A stretch of DNA of 57,996 nt, from positions 1-57,996 of the forward strand of contig JACOEH010000030.1 of the NCBI GenBank assembly GCA_024998685.1. The letters run 5' to 3'. Origin of the DNA: Nitrospira sp. GTDB taxonomy: Bacteria; Nitrospirota; Nitrospiria; Nitrospirales; Nitrospiraceae. Made by a program: the position numbers and the translations under genes. Below are positions 1 to 8,255 of the stretch, piece after piece; the stretch's first letter is position 1; each line of letters opens with the position of its first letter. Below the pieces are notes generated by a model that saw only the letters and a program-made list of their open reading frames with translations, searched no databases and was not told the origin of the DNA.

Positions 1-648
1 ACGGTCGCACTCGGCGATGGCACCGGCACGCTTCAAACCCAATACACCTATGAGCTGTTTGGTATTACGAGTCAGACTGGCGCAGCCAGTACGAACAGCT
101 ACAAGTTCACCGGGCGGGAAGATGACGGGACTGAGCTGATGTACTATCGCGCCCGGTACTATCAGCCCCGGTTGCAGCGATTCATTTCGGAAGATCCTTC
201 CGGGTTTTTAGGTGGTGATGTGAATATGTATGCGTACGTTCTCAATCGCCCACTTAACTACAATGACCCGTATGGATTGGAGCCATCACCTTACCAGTGT
301 CCGAGTACTCCAGTGCCACCATGTCCATGTTTAGACTATCTTGATCGTTACTTGAACCACTTAGATCAGTACCTCATCAATGTTGGACCGTATGCGGCTG
401 CGCTAGCAGGTGGCCTATGGCCAAAGTCCTGGGCTCCTGCTACCAGTGGACGAGGACCATTGCTCGGCTCGAGCAATTCGCTCACGAGCGTCCCTCGCGC
501 ACTGGGTATTCCGGGGGCTGGTTCTACAGCCGCACGTACTATCTCTTCTGGCATAGGCCTGGCCACGGTAGGCATAGGTTTTTATAACATTGGCGTTATG
601 GGAAGTGGATTGATCTATGCCGTTCCTTCGGCTTGCAACTGCGATTAG
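1..648 (+). CDS. Rhs-family protein, 3' end (core end plus C-terminal tip 1)
   Basis: The reading frame is open from base 1, so the gene starts upstream of the window. Residues encoded by 1-279 are the typical end of an Rhs/YD-repeat core: YYRARYYQPRLQRF, then SEDPSGFLGGD, then the NDPYGL boundary. After the boundary the tip (about 123 residues) changes character. It has a Pro/Cys-rich stretch, a Gly/Ala-rich hydrophobic stretch, and ends in ACNCD. In polymorphic toxin systems the variable tip is the toxic part and is released from the Rhs cocoon. I do not recognise an enzyme fold here; the hydrophobic Gly-rich composition suggests a membrane-acting tip, which is inference. The likely immunity gene follows 12 bases downstream. 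Confidence 0.85.
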   Translation, partial: TVALGDGTGTLQTQYTYELFGITSQTGAASTNSYKFTGREDDGTELMYYRARYYQPRLQRFISEDPSGFLGGDVNMYAYVLNRPLNYNDPYGLEPSPYQCPSTPVPPCPCLDYLDRYLNHLDQYLINVGPYAAALAGGLWPKSWAPATSGRGPLLGSSNSLTSVPRALGIPGAGSTAARTISSGIGLATVGIGFYNIGVMGSGLIYAVPSACNCD

Positions 649-660
649 GGAGGAGAGGGC

Positions 661-1050
661 ATGTACACGGCTTTACTTTGGGGAGGCCTTATCGCAATAG
701 GAATAATGGCAGTTATTACGTTCCGGTATTTCTCCATTCGCCGCATAACTTTCAACAGAACGCCTATCGATCTCCAAGCAATTCATCGTTCAATTGCCGA
801 TAAAGCTAGCCTCGACACGGTCAAACAAGTGTTCCATGTCTTGGGTGATGCATACTTAGTAGATCCAAGGCTAATACGACTCGACGATTCTTTGAGGAGT
901 TTCTCCAATGCGGATTCGTGGCAATTAGATGTTGGCACAGAGCAATTAAACAAATGGCTGCAAAGTATTGGAATCAAGGAAATCGAGACTCAACCAAATA
1001 CCGTATTGGATCTTTTACTCCTCGTGGAGTCTCGTAACAAACCCAGCTAA
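661..1050 (+). CDS. Small membrane protein, probable immunity partner of Rhs tip 1
   Basis: A 129-residue protein with one N-terminal membrane segment (about residues 5-22, WGGLIAIGIMAVITF), a basic stop-transfer stretch (SIRR) and a soluble tail of about 100 residues facing the cytoplasm by the positive-inside rule. The start has a good ribosome site (GGAGGAG, 649-655). It lies directly after an Rhs tip and is followed, with no spacer after its stop, by a displaced Rhs core. That order (core-tip, immunity, orphan core-tip) is the usual one for Rhs loci and is the only basis for calling it an immunity gene. I recognise no family. A membrane-anchored immunity protein would fit a membrane-acting toxin tip. 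Confidence 0.6.
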   Translation: MYTALLWGGLIAIGIMAVITFRYFSIRRITFNRTPIDLQAIHRSIADKASLDTVKQVFHVLGDAYLVDPRLIRLDDSLRSFSNADSWQLDVGTEQLNKWLQSIGIKEIETQPNTVLDLLLLVESRNKPS

Positions 1051-2082
1051 TTGGCGACGACCAACTACAATGCGAACAACCAATAGACCACATTCGGGAC
1101 CACTACCGAGACGTACGATTTGAATGGCAATCTGGCCACCACGACCGATGCCAGCGGGACGACGACGTACACCTGGAATGTGAGAAACCAACTCACCAGC
1201 ATCAGCGGCCCAAGCCTCTCCGCCAGCTTTACCTACGACAGTTTTGGCCGTCGTACCGGCAAGACGATCAATGGCACCACCACCAATTTTGTGTACGACG
1301 GACTGAATCCGGTCCAAGAAATGAACGGTGCGACAGTGACGGTTAACTTACTCACAGGCTTGGGCCTCGACGAATTTTTCACCAGAACGGATAGTGTTGG
1401 AGTGAGATCACTCTTACCGGACGCCTTAGGCTCAACGGTTGCTCTCGGCGATGGCACCGGCACGCTTCAAACCCAATACAGCTACGAGCCTTTTGGCTTC
1501 ACCACGCAAACGGGTGCTGCGAGCACGAGTAGCTACAAATACACAGGGCGTGAGGATGACGGCAGCGGGCTTTTCTACTACCGGGCACGATATTATCAAC
1601 CGCGACTGCAGCGATTTATTAGCGAGGATCCAATTGGATTCTTAGGAGGGGATATCAATCTCTACGCCTATGTGCGCAATAACCCCATCAACCTAATTGA
1701 CCAACTCGGGCTTTCGTCCAGTCCTTGTGGATGTCCGCGGTCAGATTTCAAGACCACCTTCGCGAACAATCTGCTGACGACCAATGACTTCTTCTTTGGA
1801 TTCCCGGAGAACTTCACGCGGACAGGGATCGGACTGCTTTTGGGCTCCAGTACCACCATTTCCAACACAGTGGGGACGGTTACTCTGGGGCAAGCTTTGA
1901 AGTCTGTTCTATTGCAAGGTCAAGGTATCTCCCCCATGACAATTCCCAATACACTTGTCTCGGGCGCAATTAATTCTGCTTTAGGTGCGCTAGCGGTTGG
2001 AGTTTCCTTAGAAGCAGGGATTATCACGGGGGCGGCCATCGACGCAGGTGTGAAGAGCCTGCTCGATCTTGGATGTGACTGA
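1051..2082 (+). pseudogene. Displaced (orphan) Rhs core with C-terminal tip 2
   Basis: Rhs core sequence begins at the base after the stop of the preceding gene and in the same frame (LATTNYNANNQ). It meets an in-frame TAG at 1084-1086 where related cores would have Leu. From 1120 the frame is open to 2082 (320 residues) and contains YD-type repeats (YDLNGNL, YDSFGRR), the core end (YYRARYYQPRLQRF, SEDPIGFLGGD) and the boundary DQLGL. The tip after it (about 127 residues) has SPCGCP near its start, then a Gly/Ala-rich hydrophobic segment (residues about 285-310), and ends DLGCD. Lacking an N-terminus and carrying an amber codon, it is probably a silent cassette able to recombine into the full gene upstream. 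Confidence 0.75.
1435..1713 (+). repeat. Rhs core repeat, second copy (first copy 1-279)
   Basis: Positions 1-279 and 1435-1713 encode the same Rhs core end and align without any length change up to the core/tip boundary. Both begin near CTCGGCGATGGCACCGGCAC. Base differences are mostly synonymous. Sequence similarity stops at the boundary, after which the two tips are unrelated. This is the direct repeat expected to allow tip exchange by homologous recombination. Confidence 0.85.
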
Positions 2083-2103
2083 TGGTCGCCGGGTTCAAAC
2101 ATT

Positions 2104-2445
2104 ATGTGGCTGACGAAGACTGGACAACGGTGGAAGGCGATCCTGTTTCTTTTTCTCGCGTTCGTGGATCTGTGCCTCTTGGGGATGCTGATCTGGCGAA
2201 TCAATCACCGTGGAACTACCTCGAGCGTTGTGCCAGATGAAGATATCTTAAGTTTGAGCTTTGTTGGGCTCGGCATCGTCGCCTTCGGTTGGTTTTGGTT
2301 GTCGATTCGATGTGCTGAATGCAAGACAAGCATGGCGGGCTACGTCTTGAAGAACTCACCGGCGAGCAACTGGTTTACCACGTTGTTGACTCTCCCGCGC
2401 TGTCCTAACTGCGGGTCACCAGGCAATGCTCACCCGCTTCACTGA
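2104..2445 (+). CDS. Small membrane protein with zinc ribbon, possible immunity partner of Rhs tip 2
   Basis: A 113-residue protein with two predicted membrane segments (residues about 12-31 and 49-67) and, in the tail, two CxxC pairs (CAEC and CPNC) about 34 residues apart that look like a zinc ribbon. It lies 21 bases after the orphan Rhs tip, the position expected for its immunity gene. The ribosome site is weak, so translation may depend on the gene upstream. I know of no family match; the immunity role is inferred from position and from the parallel with the membrane protein after tip 1. Confidence 0.5.
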   Translation: MWLTKTGQRWKAILFLFLAFVDLCLLGMLIWRINHRGTTSSVVPDEDILSLSFVGLGIVAFGWFWLSIRCAECKTSMAGYVLKNSPASNWFTTLLTLPRCPNCGSPGNAHPLH

Positions 2446-2552
2446 TTCCTCCCCCAACTCAACGGGGAAGAATTGTAAGAAGTGACTGACTTCTTGGAAT
2501 TTCATTTCTTTCCCGAAATATTACCTAACGCACTTTGATCCAACGAGCCAGC

Positions 2553-2849
2553 TTAGTATCTCACCCGAAACGTCGGAGAATCCTCCGGTCTGGTCTTCCG
2601 CCGATCATAAAGGCGAGTAGTCGAGACAGTCGTATGGCCCAGCCATTCCTGTACCTTGGCGATGTCCGCTTCATGGGAGAGCGCATTGGTGGCGGCCGTG
2701 GCCCGCATCGAATGCACGCACAGCCCATTGATCTCCACATTCAAGCCCGTCGCTTGCCCATACTTTCTCACCACATTCCGATAGTGATCGAGAAGGAAAG
2801 GGGTCAGATCTTGTCTTGTGCCTCTCGATGGGCTACCCTCCGCCTCATA
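2553..2849 (-). pseudogene. Tyrosine recombinase, C-terminal catalytic remnant
   Basis: The minus-strand frame encodes the last third of a phage-type integrase. It contains the HxxR box (HSMRATAATNAL), the box LGHTTVSTTRLYDRR with the catalytic Tyr, and an end typical of the family (KTRPEDSPTF). The N-terminal DNA-binding domain and the first catalytic Arg are absent. The open frame runs on to 2891 only by reading antisense through an unrelated fragment. It is therefore a decayed remnant, probably of a mobile element that once lay next to the Rhs cassette. Confidence 0.75.
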
Positions 2850-2906
2850 GCCCGTCACCTGCGCATCGAATTTCCTGGTGCGCTCTATCACGTCATCACA
2901 AGTTGA
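2850..2906 (+). pseudogene. REP-associated tyrosine transposase (RAYT), N-terminal remnant
   Basis: The plus strand encodes LRIEFPGALYHVITS followed by a stop. This closely matches the conserved N-terminus of RAYT/Y1 transposases (usually ...RPLRIEFPGALYHVTSRGN...). Nothing else of the transposase is left. It abuts the recombinase remnant on the opposite strand, so at least two mobile elements have decayed here. Confidence 0.6.
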
Positions 2907-2912
2907 AGTGGT

Positions 2913-4172
2913 TCACGATCGGGCGTCAGGACGATGTGCGGCTACCCGATCATTTTGTTGAACCTGTTCCTTCGGCCTCGGATCTTCCTGTCCTGTGGCC
3001 CCTTCCCCTGCGACGAGGTCGTACCCGGGCTCCGGTGTCACGACGCGCACCTGGGAGCCATCAAGCAACGCGGCAGTGGGGTTATTCACGACGCGGTCGC
3101 CCGAGGAAATGCCCTCTTCAACTTCGATGATGTTGTCGAGGAGTTTGGCCACAGTGATGGTTTGCAAGTGCAAGTGGCCATCCTCTTTCACCACAGCCAC
3201 TTGGGTGGCATGTTCCTTATAGATCAGCACAGAGGACGGCAGGATAAAGGTCGGTCGATCGACGGGCGCCGCAAGGTGGACCTGGGCATAGGTGCCGGGC
3301 CAGAGCGCGCGGTCCTTGTTCTCGATCGTGAAGACCGTGGTTGCGGTGCGCGTGCCTATATCGAATCCCTTGGCTACGGTCAAAAACCGAAAGTCAAAAT
3401 GCCGGTGAGGCAACGGCGCTACGGTCACGTCGGCCGTCAAGCCCGGTTGGAGAAATGGCCCGAATGTCTGCGGCACGTTGACAAAGAGCCGTACCTTATC
3501 CACGACAGCCACCGTAAACAGATTACTTTTTGCATTGGGAGTGCTGAGGTCGCCCTCCTTACTCACCAAGTCGCCGACATTGATGTTGCGCTGAATCACG
3601 ACCCCGTCAAACGGCGCGACGATCTTTTTAAACCCGATGAACGCCTCGATGTTTTTGACCTTTTGTTCCGCGGCTCTGACCACCGCTGCTTGGGACTTCC
3701 AGCCTTGTTCCTGGACGGTGATCGACTGCTCGGAGACCGCATGGTTCGGGCGCAGCGCGATCCATCGCTTCGCGGTCACTTCAGCGAGCTTGTACTTGGC
3801 GCGTTCGGATTCCAGGTCCGCATGAGCCTGTTGATACTCGGCATCGAGATCCGGCGTGTTGATTTCGGCGAGGATGTCACCTGCCTTCACGGTATCCCCG
3901 TAGTCCTTGTACCACATCTTCACATAGCCCGTGACCCGCGCGTAGATCGGCGCTTCGTACCAGCCGACGATATTGCCGGGAAGCGTAATGGTCTCGGTCG
4001 CCGGAAGCGGCTTGGGAGCCACGACGGCGACGGTGGGCACGGCCTCTTTGAGAGTCCTTTCGCGCAGCGAGGTGGCGTCGCTTTTGGCCTCTTGCGCTCG
4101 ATAGCCGAGATAGAGTCCACACAGAATGACGGCTGCGATGGCGATACGTGATCGAACCAATGTCGCGATCAT
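2913..4172 (-). CDS. RND efflux periplasmic adaptor (membrane fusion protein)
   Basis: A 419-residue HlyD/AcrA-type adaptor that links an inner-membrane RND pump to an outer-membrane channel. It starts with a signal anchor (IAIAAVILCGLYLGY) and shows the expected order: barrel-sandwich half (LPGNIVGWYEAPIYARVTGYV, in part), alpha-hairpin rich in Ala/Glu, second barrel half (IVAPFDGVVIQRNINVGD), then beta-barrel and membrane-proximal domains. I chose the ATG at 4172 because it overlaps the stop of the permease gene by four bases (ATGA); a longer open frame to 4484 is only antisense continuation. Permease and adaptor form one operon. No outer-membrane factor gene is adjacent. The substrate is unknown. 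Confidence 0.9.
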   Translation of the reverse strand: MIATLVRSRIAIAAVILCGLYLGYRAQEAKSDATSLRERTLKEAVPTVAVVAPKPLPATETITLPGNIVGWYEAPIYARVTGYVKMWYKDYGDTVKAGDILAEINTPDLDAEYQQAHADLESERAKYKLAEVTAKRWIALRPNHAVSEQSITVQEQGWKSQAAVVRAAEQKVKNIEAFIGFKKIVAPFDGVVIQRNINVGDLVSKEGDLSTPNAKSNLFTVAVVDKVRLFVNVPQTFGPFLQPGLTADVTVAPLPHRHFDFRFLTVAKGFDIGTRTATTVFTIENKDRALWPGTYAQVHLAAPVDRPTFILPSSVLIYKEHATQVAVVKEDGHLHLQTITVAKLLDNIIEVEEGISSGDRVVNNPTAALLDGSQVRVVTPEPGYDLVAGEGATGQEDPRPKEQVQQNDRVAAHRPDARS

Positions 4173-7100
4173 GAGTTCTCCTTCGGTTGTTGAGCCGTAC
4201 GCCGGCTGTACATGATGGCATACACGCAGGGCACGAACAGCAGGGTGAAGAGTGTGGCCATGAGCAAGCCACCGATGACGGCGCGCCCCAGCGGCGCATT
4301 CTGCGAATAGCCCGTCGCCATGGGGATCATCCCGAAAATCATGGCGGCGGCGGTCATGAGCACGGGACGGAAGCGGGTCGTCCCGGCTTCGAGCGCGGCC
4401 CGCAGCGCGTCGCCGTGCTCTTGGAGCATCTCGCGCGCATAGGACACCACGAGGATCGAATTGGCGGTTGCCGTCCCCATGCACATGATGGCGCCTGTGA
4501 GTGCGGGTTCCGACAGACGCGTATGGGTTAGGAACAAGGCCCAGGCGATGCCCGCCAGCGCGCCGGGCAAGGCCGTGATGATGATGAAGGGATCGAGCCA
4601 GGATTGGAAATTGACGACGATCAACAGATAGATCAGCATAATCGCGACGAGCAGCCCGAAAATCAGCTCGGCATACGCCTCGTACATCAATGAGGCCTGG
4701 CCATGGATTTCGACCTCCGCGCTGCGAGGCTTCTGGTCCTCTATGCTCTTGACGGTCTTCTGGACTTCAGCCAGCACCCCGCCGAGGTCGCGATCTTCAA
4801 CGGAGACATAGATGTCGAACAGGGGCATGATGTTGCCGTGCGTGATCACGCCAGGCGTTCCTTCCGGTATCAGGTCGGACAAATTACCGAGCAACTGGAC
4901 TTCACCCTTCAGGTCGTTCGAGGAATCGACCGGAACGGTCTTGAGACTATTGACACTATTGATGAACGGCTGCGGCGTATAGACATTGATCAGGTACGAC
5001 ATGCCGGTACTGGGGTCGAGCCAATAGATCTGGTCGATTTGTTGGCTGCCGGCAGTCGTCATGAGGAGATTTTCGGCCATGTCTCTCTCGGTTCTGTCGA
5101 CGTTAAGTCCGAACGTGCGATTGCCTTCGACCATCATGGTCGGCGTGCGCATCGTCTGGTGAACCACCACGTCCTTCGCGCCGGGGATTTGGCGAAACTT
5201 GTCGGCCAATTTGAGGGCGTAGTCGTAGCTGGGGTACGTGTCCGGGCCGTTGACCTGCACGTCGATCGGCGCGGGCGCGCCGAAGTTGAGAATCTTGGCC
5301 GTCAGATCGGACGGCTGAAACGTGAATTCGGTCCCGGGATAGCGCTCTTTCAAACCCTTGCGGAGGGTTTTCCGGATGTCCCACACAGGAGATTTTTCAT
5401 CATGTAAGAGAATCGTCATGTCACAATCCTGAGAGCCGATCGTCGGCGTCGGAATGAACGCGAGATTGTGCGGCCCGACCGGCAGGCCGCAGTTGCTGAC
5501 GATGTTTTCGACTTGACCGGGCAACAACTCCTCGATGCTGCCGGCGACGAGCGTGGTGATGCGTCCTGACACCTCGATGCGCGTCCCGAGCGGCGCCCGC
5601 ATGTGCATCTGAATGACTCCCGACCGGATTTCCGGGAAATAGTCGCGTCCGAGGAAGAAAAACAGGCTCATCGAGGCGACCGCGACGGCGAGTGAAGCCG
5701 TGACGAAGGTGCGGCGACGAGCGATCAGCCGTTCGAGCAGTGTACTGTAGCGCTCGCGGAACCGGCTGAAGCGGCGTTCGAACCCCTGCTGAAAAAGGAC
5801 GAAGACATTCCGCGATGGTTTCGTATCCGGCTGTCCATGGTGTTGATGCTCATGTTCATGTGCTTGGCCATGGTGACTTTTCATCATATATTTCGCCATG
5901 GTCGGCACCAGCGTGCGCGAGAAGATAAACGAGGCGATCATCGCGATCATGACGGCTTCCGCCATGGGCTTGAACAGGTAGCCGGCGACGCCGCTGAGGT
6001 CGAAGAGCGGGAACCACGCGATCGCGATGCAGAGAGTCGCGACGAGCGTCGGAACGACGATCTGATTGGCGGCGTCGATGATGGCGGGCTCCAGCTCTTT
6101 GCCCATTTCGAGATGGCGGTCGATATTCTCGATCATCACGGTCGCGTCATCGACCAGAATGCCGACGGCCAATGCCAGACCACCCAAGGTCATGACATTG
6201 ATCGTCTCCTCAAGCCAATGCAGGCCGATGATGGCGGTCATGATGGACAGCGGGATCGAGACCCACACAATGACGGTGGCCCGCCAGGAGCCGAGCAGCA
6301 GCAGCACGATCAGGCCGACCAGCGCGCCGGCGGTCAGCATTTCGTGGAGCACGTCGGCGATCGAATCTTTCACGAAGGTCGAGGCGTCGTCGAGAAGCCG
6401 GATTCTCACGCCCTCCGGAGAGACTCGTTCGGCGCGCGGGATCATCTTCTTGATTCCCTCGACCACGTCGAGAGTCGAGGCCTCCGTACTCTTCATCGCG
6501 ACGAGGATGACGGTTTGCTTGCCCTTCACCAGCACCATGTTCTGTTGCACTCGGCCCATGAGGCGCACCGACGCCACGTCGCGCAGGTAGACGTAAGCGT
6601 TGCCTTCCCGCTTGATCGGAATATTCGAAAAATCATCGATCTTCAACGGTGACGCGTTCGTCAAGACGACCCAGTCGGTCTGCTTGATCTTGATGTCGCC
6701 GGACGGCAACACGAGATATTGCTTCATCAAGACATCGTGAATATCGGACGGCGTGAGATGACGAGCGAGCATTTTCTGAGGATCGAGGTTGACCATGACC
6801 TGCATGTCCTGCCCGCCGTATGGATGCGGGAGGACGATCCCCGGTACCGTGACCATCAGGGGGCGGATTCGCATGTAGGTAAGATTATAGAGTTCCGCGG
6901 GCGTCATCTCGTCGGAGCTGATTTCGAGCATGGCCACCGGTATCGAAGATGGTGCCAGACGCATGACCATGGGCGGAGAAATATCGGGCGGCAGAGCCTT
7001 GACGACATTTTGCGCGATGCCCACGATATCCGCTTCGGCCCGGCCTACATCGACGCCGTCCTGGAGAAAGATGTTGGTGATGCTGCTGCCGTAATAGGAA

Positions 7101-7354
7101 TGGCTATGGATATACTTGATGCCCTCGACCGTCGAGGTCAAAAAGCGTTCGAACATATACGTAATACGGCCTTCCACCTGCGGCGGGATCATGCCGGAAT
7201 AGATCCAGACCACGGAGGTGACGGGAATCGTGATATTCGGGAAGACATCGGTCGGCATGTGGCGAATCGTCTTGGTCCCGAGGAACAGGATGAGAATGGA
7301 CATGACGACGAAGGTGTAGGGCCTGCGGAGAGCGATCAAGACAAGTTGGTTCAT
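4169..7354 (-). CDS. RND-family efflux transporter permease
   Basis: A 1061-residue inner-membrane proton-driven pump of the AcrB/MdtB type. An N-terminal TM helix is followed by a large periplasmic loop, a six-helix block with the proton-relay aspartates D402-D403 (GILVDDATV), then a second periplasmic loop and C-terminal TM block. Length is normal for the family. The cytoplasmic loop after TM6 (about residues 492-515) carries an unusual His-rich segment (HHGQAHEHEHQHHGQ) that could bind a metal ion. It is the first gene of a two-gene operon with the adaptor. Upstream lies a NarL-type two-component system on the same strand, separated by about 250 bases, which may control it. HME-type (metal) versus HAE-type (drug) function cannot be settled here. 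Confidence 0.92.
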   Translation of the reverse strand: MNQLVLIALRRPYTFVVMSILILFLGTKTIRHMPTDVFPNITIPVTSVVWIYSGMIPPQVEGRITYMFERFLTSTVEGIKYIHSHSYYGSSITNIFLQDGVDVGRAEADIVGIAQNVVKALPPDISPPMVMRLAPSSIPVAMLEISSDEMTPAELYNLTYMRIRPLMVTVPGIVLPHPYGGQDMQVMVNLDPQKMLARHLTPSDIHDVLMKQYLVLPSGDIKIKQTDWVVLTNASPLKIDDFSNIPIKREGNAYVYLRDVASVRLMGRVQQNMVLVKGKQTVILVAMKSTEASTLDVVEGIKKMIPRAERVSPEGVRIRLLDDASTFVKDSIADVLHEMLTAGALVGLIVLLLLGSWRATVIVWVSIPLSIMTAIIGLHWLEETINVMTLGGLALAVGILVDDATVMIENIDRHLEMGKELEPAIIDAANQIVVPTLVATLCIAIAWFPLFDLSGVAGYLFKPMAEAVMIAMIASFIFSRTLVPTMAKYMMKSHHGQAHEHEHQHHGQPDTKPSRNVFVLFQQGFERRFSRFRERYSTLLERLIARRRTFVTASLAVAVASMSLFFFLGRDYFPEIRSGVIQMHMRAPLGTRIEVSGRITTLVAGSIEELLPGQVENIVSNCGLPVGPHNLAFIPTPTIGSQDCDMTILLHDEKSPVWDIRKTLRKGLKERYPGTEFTFQPSDLTAKILNFGAPAPIDVQVNGPDTYPSYDYALKLADKFRQIPGAKDVVVHQTMRTPTMMVEGNRTFGLNVDRTERDMAENLLMTTAGSQQIDQIYWLDPSTGMSYLINVYTPQPFINSVNSLKTVPVDSSNDLKGEVQLLGNLSDLIPEGTPGVITHGNIMPLFDIYVSVEDRDLGGVLAEVQKTVKSIEDQKPRSAEVEIHGQASLMYEAYAELIFGLLVAIMLIYLLIVVNFQSWLDPFIIITALPGALAGIAWALFLTHTRLSEPALTGAIMCMGTATANSILVVSYAREMLQEHGDALRAALEAGTTRFRPVLMTAAAMIFGMIPMATGYSQNAPLGRAVIGGLLMATLFTLLFVPCVYAIMYSRRTAQQPKENS

Positions 7355-7610
7355 ACATCTGCCTCCTCTACTTCTCTATCCCCTCGGGAAAATTGCAGCT
7401 CATTCTTTACGGCGGCTCTCGCGCAGGATTCGATCCATGGCGGTCGGCATTTTTCCTGCCGATACAAAGACTCCATCGTGTTTCACCTGTCTAGCGTTAT
7501 AGCGCACAGACCAGACGGGAAGAACTCGGAAATTCCGAAGAGGACAGGGAAAATATTACGAGGTCGGTGAAAAGGTAAATGAGAGTAGGATAATGAGCCT
7601 AGGAATGAGC

Positions 7611-8255
7611 CTAGGATGCCGGTGTGATTCCGTGGGTGAGCGCGTATTTGATGAGATCCGCGGTGGTCTGGAGATTGAGCTGCGCCAAAATCTGGCTCTT
7701 ATGGAACTCAACCGTCCGTGCGGAGATGGTCAACATATTCGCAATTTCCTTTGCCGTTCGTCCCTCGGCCAGCAGCTGCAGAACTTCTCGCTGCCGTGTC
7801 GTGAGGCGGTGCGCCCCGACGGATGGCTCCGATGCTTTTGAGAGAAAAACATTGAGCATGTCTTTGGTAATCAACGAGGTAATATAGGAATGTCCCGCCA
7901 GTGCCGCTCGAATAGCTTGGTCCAATTCATCCGCCGCCGAACGCTTGAGCACATAGGCCGATGCCCCCGCCTCAAAAGCGGATCGTATATACTCTTTGTC
8001 CGCATGCATGGTGACGATGATGATTTTGGTGCCGGGGCAGATCTTCTTCAGTTGAGCCGCCGCATCGATGCCGTTCAGCAACGGCATGGACACATCGAGG
8101 ATCACAATATCGGGTTGAAGTTCCTTCGCGGCGTCCAAGAGCGCACGCCCGTCCTCGACGGCGCCGACCAACTCATACTGTCCTTCGAGAATTCGACGAA
8201 ATCCCTCCAAGACCAGGAGATGATCATCGGCCAATAGTACGCGCGGCTTAGGCAT
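7611..8255 (-). CDS. NarL/FixJ-type response regulator
   Basis: A 214-residue regulator with an N-terminal receiver domain (acidic D10-D11, phospho-acceptor D54 in VILDVSMP, Lys in YVLKRSAAD) and a C-terminal LuxR-type HTH (residues about 145-208; LTTRQREVLQLLAEGRTAKEI). Its start overlaps the end of the histidine kinase gene by eight bases, so the two are translated as a pair. It should bind promoter DNA after phosphorylation by that kinase. The target is unknown; the RND efflux operon just downstream on the same strand is a reasonable candidate. Confidence 0.93.
   Translation of the reverse strand: MPKPRVLLADDHLLVLEGFRRILEGQYELVGAVEDGRALLDAAKELQPDIVILDVSMPLLNGIDAAAQLKKICPGTKIIIVTMHADKEYIRSAFEAGASAYVLKRSAADELDQAIRAALAGHSYITSLITKDMLNVFLSKASEPSVGAHRLTTRQREVLQLLAEGRTAKEIANMLTISARTVEFHKSQILAQLNLQTTADLIKYALTHGITPAS

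Noticed and set aside
2934-4151. 405-codon plus-strand frame
   Set aside because: Antisense to the RND adaptor, which has recognisable domains; no motif in this frame.
4173-4484. N-terminal extension of the adaptor frame
   Set aside because: It overlaps the permease 3' end, reads as Arg-rich nonsense, and the ATGA overlap at 4169-4172 gives a better start.
5837-6652. Long plus-strand open frame (271 codons), very rich in Asp, His and Arg
   Set aside because: It lies fully antisense to the RND permease gene, whose protein is clearly conserved; the composition is that of an antisense frame.
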